A DNA stretch of 44,074 nucleotides from Clostridia bacterium (GTDB lineage Bacteria; Bacillota; Clostridia; Christensenellales; Aristaeellaceae). The stretch is taken from positions 1 through 44,074 of the forward strand of contig JAFZPV010000047.1 in NCBI GenBank assembly GCA_017552535.1, in the 5' to 3' direction. The translations under genes were made by a program, and so were the position numbers. The notes below the pieces were generated by a model, which saw only the letters and a program-made list of their open reading frames with translations, made no database searches and was not told the origin of the DNA. Below are positions 16,101 through 23,835 of this stretch, one piece after another (position 1 is the stretch's first letter; every line of letters starts with the position of its first letter).

Positions 16101-16140
16101 AATCCTTCTCCTCCGAATGTACATATTGTCCTTAGTTTGT

Positions 16141-16169
16141 ATTATACCGCAACGCGGCCGATTTCTCAA
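16141..16169 (-). promoter_or_regulatory. Sigma-A promoter of the dehydrogenase-parAB-scpB operon
   Basis: Minus-strand TTGAGA (16164-16169), 17-bp spacer, TATAAT (16141-16146), 40 nt upstream of the dehydrogenase start codon. It is the only strong promoter seen for the closely spaced gene run down to at least 9227. Confidence 0.8.
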
Positions 16170-16265
16170 CTGCCCAGCACAAGAAAAACACAATATTCAC
16201 CTTGCCGTCCGTTTTTTTCCGGGTCCGGAAAGCACCGCGTGCCTCCCCCCGACCGCAAAAACGGG

Positions 16266-16294
16266 TTTACAGCGAGGGAATTATGGTATATAAT
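16266..16294 (+). promoter_or_regulatory. Sigma-A promoter of the GH5 glycosidase gene
   Basis: TTTACA (16266-16271), 17-bp spacer, TATAAT (16289-16294), about 28 nt before the chosen ATG at 16322. It is divergent from the dehydrogenase promoter, with about 96 bp between the two -35 boxes, in which no clear operator was found. Confidence 0.8.
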
Positions 16295-16321
16295 CGAACA
16301 AACGAAGAAGAGGTGAACCGC

Positions 16322-17266
16322 ATGAAAACAAGGGGCTTTTACCGGGGCGTGAATCTGGGCGGCTGGCTTTCCCAGTGCGATTATTCCGCCGGGCGCATAA
16401 ACGGCTTTATCACCGAAAAGGACATAAACACCATAGCCTCCTGGGGGCTGGACCACGTGCGCATCCCCGTGGACCACAACGTTCTGGAGGATAAAAACGG
16501 CGCTTTGGACGGCCCGGGCTTCGCCGCGCTGGACAGGGCGCTTTCCTGGTGCGGAAAGCGGGGCCTGAAAGCCGTGATCGACCTGCACAAAACGGCGGGC
16601 TTTTCATTTGATCCCGGCGAGTGCGAGGCGGGCTTTTTTGAAAACGAAGCGTACCAGGCACGCTTTTACCGGCTGTGGCAAGTGGTCGCGCGCCGGTTCG
16701 GCGGACGCGCGGACGTGGCCTTCGAGCTGCTCAACGAAGTGACCGACCAAAGCTATATCGGCAGCTGGAACCGGATATCCCGGGAGTGCATCCGGGCGAT
16801 ACGCCTGATCGACCCGAAGGTGCTGATCCTGGTGGGCAGCTACCACAACAACAGCGCCGCTGCGGTGCCCGCGCTGGACCCGCCCGCCGACGAGAACACG
16901 GCCTACAACTTTCACTGCTACGATCCGCTGCCCTTCACCCACCAGGGTGCGCCCTGGGTGCCATCCCTGGACAAAAGCGCCAGGCCGTCCTTTGACAGCA
17001 TGGACCTGCCGGAAGACTATTTCGAAACGCGCTTTGCCCCGGCCCTTGAGGCGGCCCGCAAATACGGCTCGCCGCTGTACTGCGGCGAATACGGCGTGAT
17101 CGACCGCGCCAGACCCGAAGAAGCGCTCAAATGGTTCAGCCGCATCCACGCTGCCTTTGAAAAGTTCGAAATCGCCCGCGCCGCCTGGAGCTACAAGCAG
17201 ATGGATTTCGGCCTGAGCGACGCCCGCCTGGACGGCGTACGGGACGAGCTGATCAGGCTGCTGTAA
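16322..17266 (+). CDS. Glycoside hydrolase family 5 protein, intracellular
   Basis: A 314-residue (beta/alpha)8 glycosidase of family 5 (endoglucanase/exoglucosidase type). The opening F-Y-R-G-V-N-L-G-G-W-L (6-16) is typical of the clan. The acid/base is Glu139 in E-L-L-N-E-V and the nucleophile is Glu256 in Y-C-G-E-Y-G. H-x-Y at 198-200 and D-L-H-K at 87-90 line the active site. There is no signal peptide, so it probably acts inside the cell on imported oligosaccharides. An upstream ATG at 16202 is rejected because the promoter lies inside that extension; GAGGTG precedes 16322. A terminator follows directly. Confidence 0.9.
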   Translation: MKTRGFYRGVNLGGWLSQCDYSAGRINGFITEKDINTIASWGLDHVRIPVDHNVLEDKNGALDGPGFAALDRALSWCGKRGLKAVIDLHKTAGFSFDPGECEAGFFENEAYQARFYRLWQVVARRFGGRADVAFELLNEVTDQSYIGSWNRISRECIRAIRLIDPKVLILVGSYHNNSAAAVPALDPPADENTAYNFHCYDPLPFTHQGAPWVPSLDKSARPSFDSMDLPEDYFETRFAPALEAARKYGSPLYCGEYGVIDRARPEEALKWFSRIHAAFEKFEIARAAWSYKQMDFGLSDARLDGVRDELIRLL

Positions 17267-17292
17267 AGCAAAGCATTCCTATATATAATTTA

Positions 17293-17331
17293 CCGGCGGC
17301 AGAGCCTGCACAGGGCCCTGCCGCCGGTTTT
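17293..17331 (+). terminator. Rho-independent terminator after the GH5 gene
   Basis: A 10-bp G/C-rich stem (CCGGCGGCAG, 17293-17302, with CTGCCGCCGG, 17318-17327) with a 15-nt loop is followed by TTTT. It lies 26 bp after the GH5 stop, between convergent genes, and may also act weakly on transcripts from the DprA-like gene on the other strand. Confidence 0.8.
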
Positions 17332-17376
17332 ATGACGATATTGCTCAGCCGTGTTTCACGGTTACAGCCGCGCGCC

Positions 17377-18333
17377 TCACAGGAAGCTCAGCTGTTCCGC
17401 GTCCGGGCGGAGCCATTCCTCCACGCGGTCGGCCACGCTGAAGCTCTCCAGGTCGTCCACCTTTTCGAAGCCGCGGGACGCGAGGGACGCGTTTTGCGGA
17501 TAGGCTTCGTCATCATACACGTACAGGTGCCGGCACCAGCCCCGGCGCGCGGCTTCGGCTTCTCCCCTGCGGCTGTCGGTGGTGATCACGAAAGCGGCCT
17601 GGGACAGGGCGAACAGAACGCGGTTGCGCCGGGCGGCGTCCTGCGTTCCGGCCCCGGACAGGGGATGCGCTCCCGAGATAAGCAGCATGCTGCCCTGCAA
17701 AAGCGCAGGGGCGTTTTCCGCCTGCCGCGAAAAAGCCTGAAGCCCGCCCGTGAGCGCGCATACCAGCCGCGCGTCCTGCCTGAGCGCTTCCTCCCGCGCC
17801 GCGCGGCACGCGCCCATCTCGTCCCCGGCGGCGACGCCCAGGCCGTTTACCGCCGCGCGCATGACCAGCGCCCTCACGCCCGTGCGGGCGCGCCGGGTGG
17901 TCTGCACGCCGGATATGCCCAGTATCCCCAGGTACGGCGCCTGCAGAAGCTCCAGGTTGCCTTTGGCAAAGAGCGCGGGGCTGCAGTACAGGCCCAGGCG
18001 CCTTTTGACACCCTGGGGGTAAGCGCTGTCGAAGGGCGTAACGATCTCCGTTTGGTCGTCCGCGCACTCGTCGATGAGGCGGCTCAATTGCATGTCCCTG
18101 TCCATGAGCAGGCACAAACGGTAGGCGGTGGCCTCATCCGTGCCCAGCAGGCGCATGACGCCCGCCACGTCCAGGCCCATCAGCGAGCCCAGGGAGGTTT
18201 CGCCGCTCAGGTCCAGCTGTCCCGCCACCGCCGAAAACTCTTCCGCGGAAAGGGGTCTCAGCGCGACCTCGCCGCCGGGGTCCAGCGGCAGGGTGAGCAG
18301 CATCATCGCATAAGCTTCATCGGTATGTCGCAT
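17377..18333 (-). CDS. Divergent DprA/Smf-like protein
   Basis: A 318-residue protein with the layout of DNA-processing protein A. An N-terminal helical region is followed by Y-P-Q-G-V-K-R-R-L-G (about 104-113), P-A-L-F-A-K-G-N-L-E-L-L (about 118-129) and a Rossmann-like domain ending with A-A-R-R-N-R-V-L-F-A-L-S-Q-A-A-F-V-I (about 240-257). Key DprA residues are altered: the G-S-R nucleotide-type motif reads G-V-Q (about 140-142). It may not bind single-stranded DNA or RecA normally. It is 9 bp after the PHP gene, at the end of the hydrogenase cluster, an unexpected setting for a transformation protein. Confidence 0.7.
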   Translation of the reverse strand: MRHTDEAYAMMLLTLPLDPGGEVALRPLSAEEFSAVAGQLDLSGETSLGSLMGLDVAGVMRLLGTDEATAYRLCLLMDRDMQLSRLIDECADDQTEIVTPFDSAYPQGVKRRLGLYCSPALFAKGNLELLQAPYLGILGISGVQTTRRARTGVRALVMRAAVNGLGVAAGDEMGACRAAREEALRQDARLVCALTGGLQAFSRQAENAPALLQGSMLLISGAHPLSGAGTQDAARRNRVLFALSQAAFVITTDSRRGEAEAARRGWCRHLYVYDDEAYPQNASLASRGFEKVDDLESFSVADRVEEWLRPDAEQLSFL

Positions 18334-18341
18334 GGCTATCC

Positions 18342-19037
18342 TCAGGACAGAATATAGTCGAAAAACGCGTCCGCGGTGGGCGCGGACAGGTCCAGAAACT
18401 CCGTGCGCTCAAAGATGTTTTCCAGATAGTGCGCGTCGGAGGAGTGCAGCTGCTTTACGTCCGGTATGCCCTTATGGGGCAGGGGCAGGCCTACGGATAC
18501 CTCCAGCGCCGGGAACGGAACGTCCGGCGGCAGGAAGCCCAGCGCCTGCAGTATGCCGTTGGAGCCCCGGTTGATGTGCGCGGGTATCGCAAGGCCGCCC
18601 CGCTGGGTGACCATGTCGAACAGCTTGTTTACGGAAAGGTCCAGCGCGCTGATCAGGAGCCTGGGCTCCTCGCCGGTGATCTCGTCGTCCTCGTTCATGT
18701 ACGCCTGCACGCCGAAAAGCTGGGGCTTGTTTTTGATGGGCGGCAGATGGGGGTATATCTCCTCCGAAAACGCCGCCGCCTCTTCCACCGTGCGGAAGTA
18801 GGCCAGCATGTGGGCCTCCTCCTGCGTGGTCAGCTCCATGCCCGGCACCAGCCCGATGCCCACCGCGTCGGCCACCTTTTTGATGCTCTTCAGCTGGCCG
18901 GCGGTGTTGTGGTCGGTCACGGCGATCAGCTCCAGCCCCTTGAGATAACACATGTTCACGATGTTGTTGGGCGTCATGTCCATGTCCCCGCAGGGGGAGA
19001 GGCAGGAGTGCATGTGCAGGTCGACGGCGTATTTCAT
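18342..19037 (-). CDS. PHP-domain metallophosphoesterase
   Basis: A 231-residue PHP-domain protein. Metal ligands are seen in D-L-H-M-H-S (about 6-11), C-G-D-M-D-M-T-P (about 16-23) and V-T-D-H-N (about 40-44), with further histidines in I-P-A-H-I-N-R (about 152-158) and the C-terminal S-S-D-A-H-Y-L-E (about 200-207). Such proteins hydrolyse phosphoesters, such as nucleotides or histidinol phosphate, but this subgroup is uncharacterised. It starts 1 bp after the DRTGG stop. The same gene order of hydrogenase, DRTGG and PHP recurs in Clostridia, suggesting a shared pathway. Confidence 0.85.
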   Translation of the reverse strand: MKYAVDLHMHSCLSPCGDMDMTPNNIVNMCYLKGLELIAVTDHNTAGQLKSIKKVADAVGIGLVPGMELTTQEEAHMLAYFRTVEEAAAFSEEIYPHLPPIKNKPQLFGVQAYMNEDDEITGEEPRLLISALDLSVNKLFDMVTQRGGLAIPAHINRGSNGILQALGFLPPDVPFPALEVSVGLPLPHKGIPDVKQLHSSDAHYLENIFERTEFLDLSAPTADAFFDYILS

Positions 19038-19038
19038 C

Positions 19039-19380
19039 TCAGCACGCGCCGATACCCGCCGCCGCCAGGCGGCCGCAGATGTCGAAGGCTGTCAGGCCGC
19101 TGGAGAGCACGCTGATGCCCTCCTCGGAGGCCTTTTCCAGCACCTCGTCTTCCACATGGATGCCTTCAGGGATGATCACGCAGCTCATGTCGTGCAGGGA
19201 GGCCACGGCGATCACGTTCATGTGCGTCTGCACCGTTACCCACGCCATGCCCTCGCGCCCGTGGGCCATCACCCAGGACAGAAGGTCGCAGGAATAGCCT
19301 TCCCGCACCGGGCGGGAGGTGTCGGTATCCTTGGTGAGCAGGGCCGCGCCCAGCACGGAAGCAACATCGTTGACGGTCAT
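19039..19380 (-). CDS. DRTGG-like domain protein (second copy)
   Basis: A 113-residue single-domain protein resembling DRTGG domains, a CBS/serine-kinase-associated regulatory fold. The pattern V-N-D-V-A-S-V-L-G-A, C-D-L-L-S-W-V-M-A, V-I-I-P-E-G-I and G-I-S-V-L-S-S matches the other small DRTGG protein encoded at 21173-21523. ATG 19380 is chosen over the ATG at 19386 because AGGAG lies 8 nt upstream of it but only 2 nt upstream of the other. It lies between the hydrogenase homologue and the PHP gene. Function unknown; a ligand-sensing role is inferred. Confidence 0.7.
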   Translation of the reverse strand: MTVNDVASVLGAALLTKDTDTSRPVREGYSCDLLSWVMAHGREGMAWVTVQTHMNVIAVASLHDMSCVIIPEGIHVEDEVLEKASEEGISVLSSGLTAFDICGRLAAAGIGAC

Positions 19381-19398
19381 ATGCATATCTCCTATCGA

Positions 19399-20721
19399 TT
19401 ATTCTCTCGTCAGTTCGCTGATCTCCACCATCTGCTTGGCCATTTCGGAGACCTTCTGCTTGAGCAGGAACAGGCAGTCCAGTTCCCGCGCGTAGCCGCA
19501 CACGATATCCTCTGCCAGCGCCCGGCAGGTGGGCGAGCCGCAGGAACCGCAGTCCAGGCCCGGAAGCTGCTTGGCGATCTCCTCGATGCGGTCCATCTTT
19601 TTGAGCGCCTCGGCAAAATCCTGATCCAGCTTCATGGCCTCGATGGGCCGGATGGGCTTATCGAAGCACAGGTCGTTGCCCAGGCTCCTGACCTCCTCCA
19701 GGCTCACGGCGTCGGAGATCTTTTCCTTGGGCAGGTCCACCACCAGCTTGCGGATGCGGTTGCGGGCGATGTATACGTTTTCAAACACGATGGGGCCGCC
19801 CACGCAGCCGCCGTCGCAGGCCAGGCCTTCGAAGTACTTGAGGTCGGGCAGGCGGTCGTTTTCGATCTCCTCCAGCACCTTGCTAACGTTTTCGATGCCG
19901 TCCACGGCCAGGGCTTCTTCCTCCTCGATGGCCAGGCTCTCGCCGCCGGTGCGCGCCCAGCCGATGCCAAGCGCCGTGCACTTTTTCTGCTCGCTGTCCT
20001 CGGCGGCCTGAGCGCTTTTGTCGCGGCGCAGCTGGCTGGACAGAAGGCCGTAGATCTCGATGATGGAGATGGCGCCGTCCACCGCGCTCTTTTCGTGGCC
20101 GATGGGATTGCGGATGGCGGTGGCCTTGGAGGCGCAGGGGGTGATAAAGAAACAGCCCACTTCCTCCGGCCTTACGCCGTGCTTTTCGCAGAACTCCTTG
20201 CGGGCCACGGTGGCCGCGATCTCCATGGGCGAGCGTACGTCCACCACGTTTTCGATCAGCTCGGGAAAGCGCACCTGTATGAGCCTGAGCACCGCGGGGC
20301 AGGCCGAGGAGATCAGAGGATGCGGGCAGTTGGGGCTCTTTAGCTTTTCCATGATGGCGCGGGAGGCGATGTCCGCGCCCCGGGCCACGTCGAACACGTC
20401 GCTGAAGCCCATGCGCAAAAGGCCCCGGGAGATGCTGGAAATGTCCGAAAGTTTTTTGAACTGCCCGTAGAGCGTAGGCGCGGGCAGCGCGATCTTGTAT
20501 TTGAAGCGGTTGATGGAGGACAAAGGATCGGTCACGGCGATCTTGGCATGCTGCTGGCAGACGCGGATGCACTCGCCGCAGTCGATGCAGAGCTCGTCTA
20601 TGATGGTGGCGCGGCCCTTGCGGATGCGGATGGCCTCCGTGGGGCAGCGCTTTAGGCAGCTGGTGCAGCCCACGCATTTTCCCTTGTCGAGCTTTACGGA
20701 ATGCAGGTTATTCGCGGCCAA
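19399..20721 (-). CDS. HydS-like [FeFe]-hydrogenase homologue with altered proton relay
   Basis: A 440-residue iron-sulfur protein. Two N-terminal ferredoxin-type clusters are ligated by Cys16/19/22/26 and Cys45/48/51/55. The H-cluster motifs follow: L1 as S-S-A-C-P (138-142), L2 as T-P-C-A-S-K (194-199) and L3 as F-E-G-L-A-C-D-G-G-C (297-306). The four H-cluster cysteines are kept (141, 196, 302, 306), but the proton-shuttle Cys of T-S-C-C-P is Ala140 and the L2 Met is Thr194. A C-terminal Cys391/394/399/408 site is a further [4Fe-4S] domain. This is the pattern of sensory, slow HydS-type hydrogenases rather than bulk H2 producers. It has no PAS domain. The start is TTG at 20721 with a GGAGG site 7 nt upstream. 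Confidence 0.85.
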   Translation of the reverse strand: MAANNLHSVKLDKGKCVGCTSCLKRCPTEAIRIRKGRATIIDELCIDCGECIRVCQQHAKIAVTDPLSSINRFKYKIALPAPTLYGQFKKLSDISSISRGLLRMGFSDVFDVARGADIASRAIMEKLKSPNCPHPLISSACPAVLRLIQVRFPELIENVVDVRSPMEIAATVARKEFCEKHGVRPEEVGCFFITPCASKATAIRNPIGHEKSAVDGAISIIEIYGLLSSQLRRDKSAQAAEDSEQKKCTALGIGWARTGGESLAIEEEEALAVDGIENVSKVLEEIENDRLPDLKYFEGLACDGGCVGGPIVFENVYIARNRIRKLVVDLPKEKISDAVSLEEVRSLGNDLCFDKPIRPIEAMKLDQDFAEALKKMDRIEEIAKQLPGLDCGSCGSPTCRALAEDIVCGYARELDCLFLLKQKVSEMAKQMVEISELTRE

Positions 20722-20733
20722 AGCGGACCCTCC

Positions 20734-21159
20734 TTATTTGTTGATGTCGAATATCATTTCGATGCGGGTGCCCTCGCCTACCTTGGAATCGATGTGGAAG
20801 CGGTCGGCGTTGCGGGCCATGTTGGCAAGGCCCATGCCAGCGCCGAAACCCATCATGCGCACGTCGTCCGAGGCAGTGGAATAGCCCTCGCTCATGGCCA
20901 GGTCTATATCGGGTATTCCGGGACCCACGTCCTCGCTGATCAGCGAAACGTTTTCGGGGTTCATTTCCAGCGTGAGCTTACCGCCGTCGGAGTGGATCAC
21001 CAGGTTGATCTCCGCCTCGTAGCAGGCGATGGACAGGCGGCGGATGACCCCCGGGTCCACGCCCAGCTTTTTGAGCAGGCGCTTGATCTGCGCGGAAGCC
21101 TCGCCCGCGGTGACGAAGTCCATGGCTTCCACGGGAAACTCTTCTTTTAATATACTCAT
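20734..21159 (-). CDS. RsbW-like ATP-binding protein (GHKL, anti-sigma type)
   Basis: A 141-residue GHKL ATPase domain on its own. The N-box is E-A-E-I-N-L-V-I-H (about 48-56), the G1 box D-V-G-P-G-I (about 77-82) and the G2 box G-F-G-A-G-M-G-L (about 104-111). Stand-alone domains of this type are serine kinases or anti-sigma factors (RsbW/SpoIIAB). Here it lies between a DRTGG gene and the HydS-like gene with gaps of 12-13 bp, suggesting it relays a redox or H2 signal. Its partner (anti-anti-sigma factor or PP2C phosphatase) is not in the window. Confidence 0.85.
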   Translation of the reverse strand: MSILKEEFPVEAMDFVTAGEASAQIKRLLKKLGVDPGVIRRLSIACYEAEINLVIHSDGGKLTLEMNPENVSLISEDVGPGIPDIDLAMSEGYSTASDDVRMMGFGAGMGLANMARNADRFHIDSKVGEGTRIEMIFDINK

Positions 21160-21172
21160 ATCCGTGACCCCG

Positions 21173-21523
21173 TCAGCCCTTCGTGCCGTTGTACAGGCCG
21201 CCCTCGTACAGCTTGCCGCTGGCGATGAACAGCGTTAGGTGGGTGCCCATCACGTTGATGCCGTTTTCGTTGGCCATTTCCAGCGCTTCGGCGGAGGGCA
21301 GCTTGCCCCGGGTAAACACCACCGCGCGGATATCCAGCATGTCGCAGGTGCGCATGACCTGCGGGTTCACCAGCCCCGTCAAAAGCACCATGTGCTCCTT
21401 GGGAAAGGCCAGCACGTCGCTCATCATGTCGCTGGAGCAGGCGCACTGTACCTCCAGATCCTCATCGAAATTGTCGCTCAGGGGCTGTGCGGAGAGGATC
21501 TCGCAGATGCGTTTGAGTGTCAT
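21173..21523 (-). CDS. DRTGG-domain protein (first copy)
   Basis: A 116-residue single-domain protein resembling the DRTGG family, as in the second copy at 19039-19380. Features are the N-terminal K-R-I-C-E-I-L, C-S-S-D-M-M-S-D-V-L-A (about 29-39), L-L-T-G-L-V-N-P-Q-V-M-R-T (about 47-59) and A-V-V-F-T-R-G-K (about 67-74). It is the first gene of the hydrogenase-homologue cluster, with a sigma-A promoter at 21642-21670 and a leader of about 110 nt in which no riboswitch-like structure was recognised. Function unknown. Confidence 0.75.
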   Translation of the reverse strand: MTLKRICEILSAQPLSDNFDEDLEVQCACSSDMMSDVLAFPKEHMVLLTGLVNPQVMRTCDMLDIRAVVFTRGKLPSAEALEMANENGINVMGTHLTLFIASGKLYEGGLYNGTKG

Positions 21524-21641
21524 ACGTATGAACCGCCTTTCTGCGTGCGGCGCGTTCCGCCGACGCCTGTCGTGATGCCGGGGCGCGTTTCACCCTTCAT
21601 CCCAAAGAAGAAGCGGACTGCGCGCCATTTTCATGTTAAGT

Positions 21642-21670
21642 ATTATATACCATTTTTTACCCGATTTCAA
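21642..21670 (-). promoter_or_regulatory. Sigma-A promoter of the DRTGG-HydS cluster
   Basis: Minus-strand TTGAAA (21665-21670), 17-bp spacer, TATAAT (21642-21647). It drives the six-gene unit from 21523 down to 17377. Confidence 0.8.
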
Positions 21671-21760
21671 CACCCCTGCAGCCGCAGCGGCCGAAAAAAC
21701 ACGGCGGCCGGTTTTGAATTTTTATACCGTCTCAAAATTCATTTTTATGATATTCCGGGT

Positions 21761-21784
21761 TTTATGCGAATTTGTTTGCATAAA
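21761..21784. promoter_or_regulatory. Inverted repeat upstream of the peptide-transporter promoter (candidate operator)
   Basis: Seven-base arms TTTATGC (21761-21767) and GCATAAA (21778-21784) are separated by 10 bp, ending 14 bp upstream of the -35 box of the transporter promoter. The spacing suits an upstream activator or repressor dimer. The motif shares GCGAAT and GCATAA pieces with the repeats before serC, so the same regulator might bind both; that link is speculative. The remainder of 21524-21760 holds only the divergent promoter and an A/T-rich tract. Confidence 0.45.
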
Positions 21785-21798
21785 TAACATGTTTTTTA

Positions 21799-21827
21799 TT
21801 GCAATTTCCCACAGCATGTGGTATCAT
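21799..21827 (+). promoter_or_regulatory. Sigma-A promoter of the peptide-transporter/alr operon
   Basis: TTGCAA (21799-21804), 17-bp spacer, TATCAT (21822-21827), about 50 nt upstream of the binding-protein start codon. Confidence 0.75.
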
Positions 21828-21877
21828 GCACATAAATATGGCCGTTGTAAACGGTCTCAATGCATGGAGGGAACATC

Positions 21878-23719
21878 ATGAAGAGATTGCTCATGCTCGC
21901 GCTGTGCGCGGTGCTCGCGTTCAGTTTTTGCGCGCCCGCCACTGCCGAGGACGCAAAGGTGGTGTACCGCTCGCTGTATTCCGGCGAGATCACCAGCCTC
22001 AACTATCTGACCACCTCTACCACCAGCGAATTCACCATCGCCGCCAACGTTGTGGACACCCTGGTGGAGCGCGACTGCTACGGCGGTTACGTGCCCTGCC
22101 TGGCTGAGAGCTGGGAGACCAGCGACGACGGCCTGACCTGGACCTTCCATCTGCGCAAGGGCGCCACCTGGGTGACGTACACCGGCGAGTATTACGCCGA
22201 CGTCACTGCCGAGGACTTTATTACCAGCGCCAAATACCTGCTGAACGCGGCAAACGCTTCCTCCACCGCCTGGATCCTGACCGACTACATCCTCAATGCC
22301 GAAGCGTATTATGACTATACCGACGGCGAGGGCAGCGAGATCGCGTTTGAAGACGTCGGCATCAAGGCCCTTGACGATTACACGATCGCCTACACCACTG
22401 CGGAGCCATGCCCCTACTTCCTGTCCATGATGGATTACGTGTGCTATATGCCCGTAAACGCCAAATTCCTCGAGGAGAAGGGCGCTGACTTCGGCCTTGC
22501 CACCGGCCCCGACACCATCCTGTACTGCGGCCCCTACATCCTGAGCGATTTCGTGCCCCAGGAAAAGCGCGTCTACACCAAGAACGAGACCAACTGGGAC
22601 GCCGAACACGTCTACATCGACGCGATCGAGCAGATCTACAATAAAGAAGCCGGCACCATCAGCCCAGAGCTGTACCTGCGCGGCGAAGTGGACGAGGCCG
22701 ACATTTCCTCCACCATCGCTGCCGAGTGGCTGGCGGACCCCGAAAAGGCGGATCTCATCCATCCCGTGCGCCAGTACGGCCAGTATTCCTATTTCTGGAC
22801 CTTCAACTTCGACGCGCAGTTCGACGCGGACTGGGAGCCCGAGAACTGGACCAAGGCTGTAAACAACGAAGCCTTCCGCCAGTCCATCCGCTATGCGCTT
22901 GACCGCCTGAAGGCCAAGACCGTCATCGAGCCCGAAAACCCCGAAGACCTGCTGAGCGACACCATTATGCCCAAGGGCATCTGCGTGCTCAACGGCGTGG
23001 ATTACACCGAAATGGGCGCACTCGCCGACGCCGCTTTTGAAATGGACACCGACAAGGCGCTTGAATACAAACAGCAGGCCATCGAAGAGCTGACCGCCGC
23101 CGGCGCCACCTTCCCCATCAAGATCATGCTCACCTACAACGTTTCCTCTTCCAGCTGGGCTGAGGAGAGCATCGTGGTCGAACAGCAGCTGGAAGGCGTG
23201 CTGGGCACCGACTATATCGACATCATGGTGGAAGGCCGCCCCTCCTCCGGCTTCCTGCGCGACGTGCGCCGCAGCGGCAAATACGCGTTCATGAAGTGCA
23301 ACTGGGGCCTCGACTTCGACGATCCCGTCAACCTGACCGAGCCCTTCAAAGAGAAGAACAACTACAACTTCCTGATCAAGGCCACCGATCCCGCGCTGAT
23401 GAACGACGAAGGCACGCTGGTCTACTACGACCTGCTTTCTGCCGCGAAGGCCATGCCCGGCACCGACATGCAGGCGCGCTACGAGGCGTTTGCCGAGGCG
23501 GAAGCGTACCTCATCGACCACGCCATCATCATCACCTTCGGTTCCAACAACGGCGGCTATACCGCGTCCCGCCTCAATCCCTTCGAGGGACAGTTCGGCG
23601 CCACGGGCCTGGCCTCCTGCCGCTACAAGGGCCAGCACCTGCTGGACAAGCCCATGAGCACCGACGAGTATTACGACGCCTACGACGCGTGGCTGGAGGC
23701 CAGAAGCGCACAGAACTGA
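21878..23719 (+). CDS. Peptide-type ABC transporter substrate-binding protein (SBP family 5)
   Basis: A 613-residue extracytoplasmic binding protein of the OppA/DppA family. The first 23 residues form a signal peptide ending A-T-A before E-D. Family signatures are L-A-E-S-W-E-T-S-D-D-G-L-T-W-T-F-H-L-R (about 68-86), Y-T-T-A-E-P-C-P-Y-F near 164-173 and F-R-Q-S-I-R-Y-A-L-D-R near 332-342. ATG 21878 is preferred over 21860 because GGAGG lies about 7 nt upstream and the shorter form begins directly with the signal peptide. It is followed by an attenuator hairpin, then the permease genes. Ligand unknown; short peptides, perhaps from cell wall, are likely. Confidence 0.9.
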   Translation: MKRLLMLALCAVLAFSFCAPATAEDAKVVYRSLYSGEITSLNYLTTSTTSEFTIAANVVDTLVERDCYGGYVPCLAESWETSDDGLTWTFHLRKGATWVTYTGEYYADVTAEDFITSAKYLLNAANASSTAWILTDYILNAEAYYDYTDGEGSEIAFEDVGIKALDDYTIAYTTAEPCPYFLSMMDYVCYMPVNAKFLEEKGADFGLATGPDTILYCGPYILSDFVPQEKRVYTKNETNWDAEHVYIDAIEQIYNKEAGTISPELYLRGEVDEADISSTIAAEWLADPEKADLIHPVRQYGQYSYFWTFNFDAQFDADWEPENWTKAVNNEAFRQSIRYALDRLKAKTVIEPENPEDLLSDTIMPKGICVLNGVDYTEMGALADAAFEMDTDKALEYKQQAIEELTAAGATFPIKIMLTYNVSSSSWAEESIVVEQQLEGVLGTDYIDIMVEGRPSSGFLRDVRRSGKYAFMKCNWGLDFDDPVNLTEPFKEKNNYNFLIKATDPALMNDEGTLVYYDLLSAAKAMPGTDMQARYEAFAEAEAYLIDHAIIITFGSNNGGYTASRLNPFEGQFGATGLASCRYKGQHLLDKPMSTDEYYDAYDAWLEARSAQN

Positions 23720-23756
23720 ATCGCGCTGACAGGTTTTCGGTAAAACCGTTTCTTGA

Positions 23757-23798
23757 GCGGGGGCGGAGCTTACTCCGTCCCCGCGCGGTATAGTTTTT
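23757..23798 (+). terminator. Attenuator hairpin between binding-protein and permease genes
   Basis: A 12-bp G/C-rich stem with one G-T pair (23757-23768 with 23773-23784) closes on CTTA and is followed, after 9 nt, by TTTTT (23794-23798). A smaller hairpin (GGTTTT-CGGT-AAAACC, 23732-23747) precedes it. Partial termination here would make far more binding protein than membrane components, a common arrangement in importer operons. The offset of the T-tract suggests incomplete termination or an mRNA 3'-end stabiliser. Confidence 0.7.
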
Positions 23799-23835
23799 CA
23801 GCCGTCCTTATTCTTTTCATCAAGGTCGAACGATT

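Noticed and set aside
16202-16321. Longer start for the GH5 gene
   Set aside because: The extension is basic, low-complexity and contains the promoter; GH5 homology begins right after the ATG at 16322.
17352-17366. parS-like sequence TGTTTCACG-GTTACA
   Set aside because: Only the left half matches the parS consensus; the right half does not. The match is explained by a small CCGTG-TTT-CACGG hairpin near the terminator of the convergent genes.
21857-23638. 593-codon frame antisense to the peptide-binding protein gene
   Set aside because: Composition is the G/V/H/A-rich pattern of a reverse-strand shadow, with no domain and no start signal; the plus-strand gene has signal peptide, RBS, promoter and family motifs.
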